This document shows positions 8,147 through 13,094 of a stretch of DNA of 13,094 bases, piece after piece. The position numbers were made by a program, and so were the translations under genes. Origin of the DNA: CAZJRQ01 sp964548535. Its GTDB lineage: Bacteria > Bacillota > Clostridia > Oscillospirales > Ruminococcaceae. Each line of letters begins with the position of its first letter. Position 1 is the first letter of the stretch. Under the pieces are notes generated by a model. It worked only from the letters and a program-made list of their open reading frames with translations, did not search any database and was not told the DNA's origin. The stretch covers positions 1 through 13,094 of the forward strand of contig CAZJRQ010000050.1 of NCBI GenBank assembly GCA_964548535.1. The letters are read 5' to 3'.

Positions 8147-9160
8147 TTAGCAATTTTTAGTGAAAAATCTTTGCCAGCAGTAATATTCTTCATTTTTTGC
8201 AAGTTCAGTATAACCTGAAATTTGGTGAGGCAAACTAAGATTAGGAGCATTTACAAGAGCAGTCATAGGCTCACAGCAAAAATATCCTTTTTTACCGTCA
8301 TGATTCCAAACAATCCAAAACTTAAATTCATCTGAAACTTCGTTGCAGATTTTCAAGTTAGTGGAGACATCGGTAATAATCATTCCGCTAAAGTAATCGT
8401 TACCTAGAGTGTGCGGAATTACTTTGTATAAATCGTTTTCAATAACGTGAGTAGTTGGAAGTTTTGAGCCATTTTTATACTCCTTATCCCAATCATCTAG
8501 CGGAGTAATTTTTTGAGTAGGCAAAAATCTTTCATCAAGCTCACATTTTTCACAAATAGGCAACATCAATCTTAAATCTTCTTCTTTTCCGCTAGCAGTC
8601 ATAGGAGCATTGTAATTTGCGTGAGTGCAAAGCGATATAGGTAGTGCCTTGCTGCTTAAATTAACAACTCTAATCTCCTGAAAAAGACCGTTTTCAGAAA
8701 GCGAGAATTTATAAGAAATTTTGAAATCTACTGGAAAATATTGATACATTTCATCAGTGCAATCGTAAGTATAAGAAGTTTCAAGCACAGCACTGTTGCT
8801 TGTAGTATAATATTTTTCAATAGTATGTTTTCTTTTATGTACCCAGCCATGGATGAAGTTATTAAACATTGGCTCATTTATAGGAAATTTATAAAAGCCG
8901 TCAGAAGTTTTAAGTATGCCCTTGTCAAGTCTGTTTTGAAAAAACAAGGTAGGAAGTCCCCAAATGACAGGTTCAGATTTTATAGTATTTATAGTACAAT
9001 CATCTTTATACTTAAAAATATCAACTTTATTATCATTGTCGTAAAATCTAAGTACGCTGCAGCCCTGCCAAACAGCAATTACAGCATAATATTTTTTTGA
9101 TTGCAATTTTACACAGTCAGTTCCTTTAAAAGGAAAGGCTAAATCCACAGAATAACTCAA
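8147..9160 (-). CDS. aldose 1-epimerase (mutarotase)-like protein
   Basis: Beta-sandwich protein of the galactose mutarotase-like family, expected to interconvert alpha and beta anomers of an aldose or reducing-end disaccharide in the cytosol. Family marks: GLPTLFFQNRLDKG (68-81, with the Asn-Arg pair), NFIHGWVHK (101-109), LCTHANYNAP (177-186, second His), and CCEPMTALVNAPN (295-307) with the catalytic Glu at about 297. Length 337 is normal. The start is TTG: AAGGAG (9171-9176) precedes it by 10 bases, and the only nearby ATG (9168-9170) abuts that site and reads Met-Ile-stop. It is the first gene of the cellobiose phosphorylase operon under a consensus promoter with a LacI-type operator. 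GH94 cellobiose phosphorylases are reported to prefer one anomer of the acceptor glucose, so anomerisation of cellobiose or glucose is a sensible role; this is inference. Confidence 0.82.
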   Translation of the reverse strand: MSYSVDLAFPFKGTDCVKLQSKKYYAVIAVWQGCSVLRFYDNDNKVDIFKYKDDCTINTIKSEPVIWGLPTLFFQNRLDKGILKTSDGFYKFPINEPMFNNFIHGWVHKRKHTIEKYYTTSNSAVLETSYTYDCTDEMYQYFPVDFKISYKFSLSENGLFQEIRVVNLSSKALPISLCTHANYNAPMTASGKEEDLRLMLPICEKCELDERFLPTQKITPLDDWDKEYKNGSKLPTTHVIENDLYKVIPHTLGNDYFSGMIITDVSTNLKICNEVSDEFKFWIVWNHDGKKGYFCCEPMTALVNAPNLSLPHQISGYTELAKNEEYYCWQRFFTKNC

Positions 9161-9203
9161 ATTAAATCATCTCCTTAAATGAGAATATATACATTTTGTT
9201 ACG

Positions 9204-9213
9204 TAAACGTTTA
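9204..9213. promoter_or_regulatory. LacI-family-type operator
   Basis: Perfect 10-bp palindrome TAAACGTTTA with the central CG typical of LacI/GalR-family sites (including CcpA-like cre boxes, which have the looser AAnCGnTT core). It begins 9 bases downstream of the -10 box, covering roughly +3 to +12 of the transcript, a classic repression position. The cognate regulator is not in the window. Confidence 0.65.
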
Positions 9214-9222
9214 ACATGAATA

Positions 9223-9251
9223 ATTATAACATAAAAATATAGAACTGTCTA
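9223..9251 (-). promoter_or_regulatory. promoter of the epimerase-cellobiose phosphorylase operon
   Basis: Minus strand TAGACA (9246-9251), 17-base spacer, TATAAT (9223-9228), with TG at 9230-9231 making an extended -10. Transcription would begin near 9216, just before the palindrome at 9204-9213, giving a leader of about 55 bases ending in AAGGAG. Confidence 0.8.
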
Positions 9252-9505
9252 GTACTTTTTGTGTAATATTTTTTCGACAAAATATGTGAGATATGCTGAA
9301 AAAGCATGATATATAGCAAATAAAGTGATAATTGGATAAAAAAACTAGTATTTTTAATGAGTATTAGGTGTATAAAAAAATGAGTATCGTTAATACTATG
9401 ATAGCAGTGATAAATAAAACATTTTGAAATCTGCAAAAAATACTGTTCGGCTTAGAGTAAAGATGTTGAAAAGTCGTTTAAGTGAATAGAAAGGACGGTT
9501 TTAAA
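9252..9505. other. AT-rich spacer upstream of the DUF378 gene
   Basis: No credible reading frame. Small hairpins occur (ATGCT-GAAAA-AGCAT near 9293-9307 and AGTAT-CGTTA-ATACT near 9382-9396), too weak to assign a role. The spacer should contain the promoter of the downstream small membrane protein, but I see no clean -35/-10 pair at proper spacing. Confidence 0.4.
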
Positions 9506-9712
9506 ATGCTAGACAAGATTGCACTTTTTTTGTTAATTGTCGGAGGTGTAAATTGGGGACTAATAGGAATTTTCCAGTTTGACCTTGTAGCCTTCCTATT
9601 TGGAGGAGCAGGTGCAGTTATTAGCAGAATAATTTATGTTCTAGTGGCTGTTTCTGCGGTTTGGTGTATATCACTATTTTTCAGAAACAATGATATGATG
9701 GATGTATCATAG
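9506..9712 (+). CDS. DUF378 family small membrane protein (YuzA-like)
   Basis: 68 residues with two predicted membrane helices (about 4-32 and 38-58) joined by a glycine-rich turn. The signature GGVNWGLIGIFQFDLVA (13-29) marks the DUF378 family, known from B. subtilis YuzA and found widely in bacteria; its function is unknown. The start is ATG at 9506, preceded by GAAAGGA (9489-9495) at 10 bases; an in-frame GTG at 9482 lies ahead of that ribosome binding site and would add a charged octapeptide not expected in the family. The gene appears monocistronic. The stop codon is only 5 bases before a long base-paired structure (9718-9892), so that structure may be its 3' untranslated region. Confidence 0.85.
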   Translation: MLDKIALFLLIVGGVNWGLIGIFQFDLVAFLFGGAGAVISRIIYVLVAVSAVWCISLFFRNNDMMDVS

Positions 9713-9717
9713 CATTT

Positions 9718-9892
9718 AGCTTTTGGCATAAGGAAAGGGAGCCTGTTTTTTTAGAAAGACTCTACAGATTAAAAGGGTTTGCTCTGTAAAGTCGTTCACC
9801 GACGGCTCTTCAAAGTTTATGAGTTTATAGAAAATTCATAGGTTTTGATGAGCTGTCAACTAGACAGACTTCCTTTCCTTATTTCAAAAGCT
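9718..9892 (+). ncRNA. 175-base structured element: candidate noncoding RNA or MITE-like repeat
   Basis: The ends pair over 24 positions (9718-9741 with 9869-9892) with one mismatch and two G-T pairs, and pairing can be extended inward to 9748/9862 after another mismatch. Inside are two independent hairpins: A at 9758-9793 (GACT..TACAGA with TCTGTA..AGTC, one mismatch) and B at 9805-9853 (about 21 pairs with one mismatch and several G-T pairs, five-base loop). The total resembles a three-way junction closed by a long stem. Size and long closing stem recall 6S RNA, but I do not recognise conserved 6S bases. A terminal-inverted-repeat element is an alternative: GCATT occurs on both sides (9712-9716, 9896-9900). 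No dedicated promoter or terminator is evident. The strand is assigned only because it follows the DUF378 gene. Confidence 0.5.
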
Positions 9893-10056
9893 GTTGCATT
9901 ACATATTGTGGTGTTATATTTTTTAACTATTTTAACTTAATTTTAGTTGTGACACTTTAGCTATAAGATAAACGGAAAAATGCTATAGTATTTGGATGAT
10001 AAATTTGGCTATTTTGACGAAATATTTTACAAGGTGAAAATGTCGCTCGCATATCC
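9893..10056. other. AT-rich spacer, nothing recognised
   Basis: Between the structured element and the next promoter I see no reading frame, repeat or clear hairpin. T-rich runs near 9918-9925 could assist termination of transcripts leaving the structured element, but no GC-rich stem precedes them. Confidence 0.4.
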
Positions 10057-10085
10057 TTGACTAATCGGAACAAATAAGTTATAAT
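10057..10085 (+). promoter_or_regulatory. consensus promoter for an orphan small transcript
   Basis: TTGACT (10057-10062), exactly 17 bases, TATAAT (10080-10085). This is among the best vegetative promoters in the window, and it does not lead directly into any gene: an intrinsic terminator lies about 130 bases downstream. Transcription would start near 10091-10093. Confidence 0.82.
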
Positions 10086-10091
10086 TTAAGA

Positions 10092-10216
10092 GGTGTTAAG
10101 AATATTAAACATTTATTGTTTGATTTAACATCCGTTTTGTTGTCTCCTTTCTTTTGTTCTACACATAGTTTTTTTTATTTTATTTTTGCAGAGCACCGTT
10201 GCTCTGCAATTTTTTT
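10092..10216 (+). ncRNA. candidate small regulatory RNA (about 125 nt)
   Basis: The unit is bounded by a consensus promoter and a strong intrinsic terminator and contains no credible reading frame. The 5' end folds: GGTGTTAA (10092-10099) pairs with TTAACA.CC (10125-10133, one bulged T), and inside AAACA (10107-10111) pairs with TGTTT (10117-10121). Between this hairpin and the terminator lies an unpaired pyrimidine-rich stretch; TCTCCTTT (10143-10150) is complementary to AAAGGAGA, the core of Shine-Dalgarno sites. That layout (5' hairpin, CU-rich seed, terminator) matches how several Firmicute sRNAs block ribosome binding. A transcription attenuator for the downstream surface-protein gene is an alternative, but that gene has its own promoter. 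Confidence 0.6.
10186..10216 (+). terminator. intrinsic terminator of the small transcript
   Basis: Perfect 10-bp stem (TTGCAGAGCA 10186-10195 with TGCTCTGCAA 10200-10209), four-base CCGT loop and seven T (10210-10216). Textbook Rho-independent terminator. Confidence 0.92.
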
Positions 10217-10344
10217 GCCTGTTTGAAATCAGTACGTTTTTTTGGACTGATATATGTTTTAAGTCATATGATACTAATATGGTGCTTATGATTTATGCAA
10301 ATAGTAGAAGTTTTTTTATATATCTTTTATATGCTTTTAATTGC

Positions 10345-10373
10345 TTGCAAAGACTAATTATAAATGATATAAT
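10345..10373 (+). promoter_or_regulatory. promoter of the secreted serine hydrolase gene
   Basis: TTGCAA (10345-10350), 17-base spacer, TATAAT (10368-10373). A second TATAAT at 10379-10384 lies downstream without a well-spaced -35. Transcription near 10380 leaves about 60 bases of leader before the ATG at 10439. The preceding 10217-10344 contains only weak hairpins such as ATCAGT/ACTGAT (10228-10251). Confidence 0.72.
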
Positions 10374-10438
10374 TATAGTATAATATCTATAAATTGTATT
10401 TTAAATATAAATTGTTTATAGTGATAGGGGGTATAAAA

Positions 10439-12748
10439 ATGAAGAAAAAGATTTTAGCATTTTTGTTTGCATTAAGTATTGTCACAACAGGTTATGCTTT
10501 TAGTGATAATACAGCGATTGTTACAATGGCGGCGGAAAATACAGAAATAGGTTCTGCTAATGAGCAAATTTCAGATGTGAATGATTCGTTACAGGATAAT
10601 ATTACCGATGATACTCATGAGCATGAGTATATTAAGACGGTAATTAGAGAGCCCGACTGTGTAAATGATGGCGAAATTCGTTATGATTGTGAGTGCGGTG
10701 ATATTTATACCGAGTATCCAAAAGCGTTAGGACATAAATCAAGTGATTGGATTGTAGACTTGCAGCCAACTTATGAGAAAAACGGAAAAAGACATAAGGA
10801 GTGTACAGTCTGCGGTGAGATTTTAGTAAGTGAGGATATTCCTGCACTGATTAAAAGTATTGCTGATTGTGATATTAATTATACATCAAAATTTACATAT
10901 ACAGGCAAGGCAATTAATCCAGCAATCAGCATAAAAAACAATGGCGTTGTTTTGAAAAAAGGTACTGATTATAAGGTTGAGTATTCAAATAATACTAATG
11001 TAGGTACTGGAAAAATAAAAATTACAGGTATAGGAAAATATAACGGAGTTGTAAATAAAACTTTTGAAATATCAGCTCCTACAGTAGCGAAAGTTACTAA
11101 TTTTAAAAACACATCATCATCGTTAACTGGAGCAAGAGTTGGCTGGAAAAAGGCAGCAGATGTTGACGGCTATAAAATTGAAAAGTGGAATTCTTCAAAG
11201 AAAATTTGGGAGTCACTTGCAACAGTTTCAGCTAACACAGAAACTTATGTTCAAAGGAATTTGCCTAAGGGAACTACTTTAAAATATCGTATCCGCAGCT
11301 ATAAAAAAGTAAGCGATAAAACTTTTTATAGTGGTTGGACAGAATCATATGCGTCAACAAAGCCTGATAACGTAAAAAACATAAAGGCAACTTCATTAAC
11401 TCAAACAAGCTATACAATTTCGTGGTCACCTGTAAAAAATGCGGATAAGTATGTAGTATATCGTTACGATAGGAAAACAGAAAAGTATGTAAAACTTTCG
11501 ACAGTAACAGGTACATCAATTAAGATTATAGGAAGACAGCCAGGCGAGAGAAATGCTTATAAAATTCAAGCTGTTAAGGTAAGAGATTGGAAGACCTATG
11601 AGGGTGATTTGACAAAAATCAAATTTTCATCAAAGCCAGCACAGGTTAAGAATATTAAGGCGACAGTTAATAGAAAAAGCATAACAATTAGCTGGAACAA
11701 GGTGTCAAATGCGACTGGATATCAGATTTATTATAACTCAAAAACTACAGGTAATTCAGTTTTGTTGAAGGAAATAAATTCTGGAAACATAACATCATAT
11801 ACAACAAAAGGCTTGCCTACAGGTAAAAGTTACAACATCAAGGTAAGAGCAGTATCGAAAACTCCAGATGTTAAGGTAACAGGACAGTGTTCGAACTGGG
11901 TCAAAAAGCGTGTGTTTAATGATAAGAGTGACAATTCGATTTTGAATAGCTATACTAATTCAAATTCATTGAAAGTCGTAAATGGACAGGGTTATTCTAT
12001 TTCATCATATAACAAAAATCGTTTGGAAAACGCGCTACGTTCACAGGGTGGTTCAGCTGCATTTTTGCTTTTTGATATTGATAGCGGAGCAATGGTTGCG
12101 TACAATGCGAACAGTTATTTTAACACAGCAAGTACAGTTAAAATGCCTTATATGCTGTATGCATTAAAGCAAATGGAAAGCGGTTCGCCAACTTTGGATA
12201 CTAAGCTTACATTTACACAGGCTGATAAGCATGGCGGAGCTGGTAAAATTCAGTATTATCCAATTGGTACACAGTTTACAATAAGACAAGTTTTTCAGCA
12301 TATATTTGATTACAGCGACAATTCGGCTTATTTTATGCTTCAAAGAAGATTTGGTTATGACGGATACAATAAGTTTATATCATCTTTGGGATGCAAAACA
12401 AGTGTAAGTGCATATCAGCGTTGGGGATATATTTCAGCAACTGATTCGACAAAAGAATGGTTAGAAATGCGCAGATATTTACAAACAGGTAAGTACAGAA
12501 CATTTATGAAAAATGGACTTTCTAATATGTGTGCAGGTTATTTTAGAGATGGCTTGAACAATAAATACACAGTATATTCAAAGTCTGGTTGGACAACAGA
12601 TGTTCAGCATGATACAGCATTGATAGATGCACCTCATCCATACGTATTGATTTGTTTGACTAACCGCACAAATACTTCAAGAATGCAGCAAGTAGCAAGA
12701 ATAGCAGATTCAATTCATGATGAAATGTGGAGCTACTATGATAAATAA
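10439..12748 (+). CDS. secreted multidomain penicillin-recognising serine hydrolase (beta-lactamase class A-like C-terminal domain)
   Basis: 769 residues, exported. Order of parts: signal peptide (1-~31, MKKK then a hydrophobic core, possible cleavage after MAA); acidic linker; cysteine-knuckle module (~60-137) with C74, C84/C86 and C122/C125 pairs around GHKSSDWIVDLQPT; an Ig-like module (~141-212, YTGKAINPAISI..KKGTDYKVEYSNNTNVG); three fibronectin-III-like modules (~214-308, 309-398, 399-492); then a beta-lactamase/D,D-peptidase-fold domain (~505-769). The latter has STVK (565-568, nucleophile Ser), YSDN (625-628) and KSG (715-717). I see no ExxLN deacylation motif, so peptidoglycan or another peptide/ester is a likelier substrate than antibiotic hydrolysis; substrate unknown. 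ATG 10439 follows AGGGGG at good spacing; an in-frame TTG at 10394 is rejected. No sortase signal or SLH domain is seen, so anchoring may be through the Fn3/Ig part. Confidence 0.85.
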   Translation: MKKKILAFLFALSIVTTGYAFSDNTAIVTMAAENTEIGSANEQISDVNDSLQDNITDDTHEHEYIKTVIREPDCVNDGEIRYDCECGDIYTEYPKALGHKSSDWIVDLQPTYEKNGKRHKECTVCGEILVSEDIPALIKSIADCDINYTSKFTYTGKAINPAISIKNNGVVLKKGTDYKVEYSNNTNVGTGKIKITGIGKYNGVVNKTFEISAPTVAKVTNFKNTSSSLTGARVGWKKAADVDGYKIEKWNSSKKIWESLATVSANTETYVQRNLPKGTTLKYRIRSYKKVSDKTFYSGWTESYASTKPDNVKNIKATSLTQTSYTISWSPVKNADKYVVYRYDRKTEKYVKLSTVTGTSIKIIGRQPGERNAYKIQAVKVRDWKTYEGDLTKIKFSSKPAQVKNIKATVNRKSITISWNKVSNATGYQIYYNSKTTGNSVLLKEINSGNITSYTTKGLPTGKSYNIKVRAVSKTPDVKVTGQCSNWVKKRVFNDKSDNSILNSYTNSNSLKVVNGQGYSISSYNKNRLENALRSQGGSAAFLLFDIDSGAMVAYNANSYFNTASTVKMPYMLYALKQMESGSPTLDTKLTFTQADKHGGAGKIQYYPIGTQFTIRQVFQHIFDYSDNSAYFMLQRRFGYDGYNKFISSLGCKTSVSAYQRWGYISATDSTKEWLEMRRYLQTGKYRTFMKNGLSNMCAGYFRDGLNNKYTVYSKSGWTTDVQHDTALIDAPHPYVLICLTNRTNTSRMQQVARIADSIHDEMWSYYDK

Positions 12749-12775
12749 ATGTTCAGCGATCCTAGCGTGTCCAGC

Positions 12776-12914
12776 GGTCCTAGCGCGGACGGCGCGATGC
12801 CCTCGCATAAAGTTTACTGGTGATGGTGATGTTATGTTGCTCAGGTTGGGGGTTATAACAATCAATCAGCCACCACGCGGACAAGAACCAAGCAAGGCAA
12901 GTCGAGCGAGGTAC
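12776..12914. repeat. tandem repeat unit, copy 1
   Basis: Begins GGTCCTAGCGCGGACGG and ends GTCGAGCGAGGTAC. About 54 % GC by my count, clearly above the flanking genes. Copy 2 starts 176 bases later and matches it except for three substitutions and one four-base indel in a CAAT/AATC microsatellite (two units here, three there). A partial echo of the unit start (TCCTAGCG) also occurs at 12760-12767. No coding signal. Shares no obvious terminal inverted repeats. Confidence 0.9.
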
Positions 12915-12935
12915 GAGCGATTACGTGATAGGGGT

Positions 12936-12953
12936 CCAGGGGTACGCCCCTGG
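12936..12953. repeat. GC-rich hairpin between repeat copies
   Basis: CCAGGGG (12936-12942), TACG loop, CCCCTGG (12947-12953): a perfect 7-bp stem with a stable tetraloop, extendable with one mismatch. It ends in the first two bases of copy 2, so it marks the junction of repeat periods. No T run follows, so a terminator role is unlikely. Confidence 0.75.
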
Positions 12954-13094
12954 TCCTAGCGCGGACGGCGCGATGCCCTCGCATAAAGTTTATTGGTGAT
13001 GGTGATGTTATGTTGCTCAGGTTGGGGGTTATTACAATCAATCAATCAGCCACCACGCGGACAAGAACCAAGCAATGCAAGTCGAGCGAGGTAC
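12952..13094. repeat. tandem repeat unit, copy 2 (runs to window end)
   Basis: Near-identical second copy of the unit at 12776-12914, cut by the window boundary at the same GAGGTAC where the interunit spacer began in copy 1. The array may therefore continue. The AATC microsatellite has one extra unit (13035-13047). Confidence 0.9.

Noticed and set aside
10186..10383. A 65-codon frame beginning in the small-RNA terminator
   Set aside because: Its start lies within the terminator stem, has no ribosome binding site, and its product is a low-complexity hydrophobic read of AT-rich DNA over the next promoter.
10439..12748. Calling the surface protein an antibiotic-resistance beta-lactamase
   Set aside because: The active-site triad is shared by all penicillin-recognising enzymes and no ExxLN deacylation motif is seen; the stalk architecture argues for a wall or surface role.
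12717..12959. An 80-codon plus-strand frame overlapping the end of the hydrolase gene and the GC-rich repeat
   Set aside because: It begins inside the hydrolase gene in another frame, lacks a ribosome binding site, runs through repeat DNA and ends at a repeat junction; composition is repeat-driven.
13073..13094. ATGCAAGTCGAGCG resembles a conserved segment near the 5' end of 16S rRNA
   Set aside because: The bases before it do not match 16S rRNA and copy 1 has a substitution in the same place; it is part of the tandem repeat, so the match is coincidental.
12776..13094. CRISPR array
   Set aside because: Units are about 140 bases with a single ~37-base spacer containing a hairpin; too long and lacking multiple unique spacers or cas genes.

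Overview
The window looks like chromosome of a low-GC, Gram-positive anaerobe of the Clostridia, most likely a cellobiose-using gut or rumen Oscillospirales/Ruminococcaceae member. The evidence is AT-rich coding sequence, strong AGGAGG-type ribosome binding sites, consensus vegetative promoters, intrinsic terminators, a clostridial-type cellobiose phosphorylase, the short (no editing insert) prolyl-tRNA synthetase and a surface-protein domain set typical of that group. The taxonomic call is inference. Nothing resembles a phage, a CRISPR array, a tRNA or an rRNA.

Layout. (a) 1-3504: purine nucleoside phosphorylase (punA, +), a 450-base intergenic stretch rich in inverted repeats, tRNA t6A dehydratase (tcdA, +), a 21-bp-stem bidirectional terminator, then an MTA/SAH deaminase-type amidohydrolase (mtaD, -). 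The first and last are purine-nucleoside salvage enzymes. (b) 3505-5535: two divergent extended -10 promoters, a small single-pass membrane protein and proS, which overlaps it by 29 bases and ends at a strong terminator. (c) 5601-9260: a minus-strand operon of an aldose 1-epimerase-like protein followed by cellobiose phosphorylase. Its consensus promoter has a LacI-type palindrome (TAAACGTTTA) placed at about +3 to +12. Together they suggest intracellular phosphorolysis of cellobiose, with the mutarotase supplying the reactive anomer. (d) 9506-10438: a 68-residue DUF378 membrane protein followed by about 700 bases without a credible gene. That stretch holds a 175-base segment that folds into a long closed stem with two inner hairpins, and a separate promoter-to-terminator unit of about 125 bases that looks like an orphan small RNA with a CU-rich, anti-Shine-Dalgarno-like single-stranded segment. 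(e) 10439-12748: a secreted multidomain protein (signal peptide, cysteine-knuckle module, Ig-like module, three Fn3-like modules, C-terminal penicillin-recognising serine hydrolase). (f) 12749-13094: a GC-richer tandem repeat of about 176-180 bases per period that runs off the window end.

Most genes are ordinary housekeeping or sugar-use genes. The items most deserving a second look are the two noncoding RNA candidates at 9718-9892 and 10092-10216, the 3' tandem repeat, and the inverted-repeat-rich gap at 871-1316. I did not find a clearly new multi-gene system.
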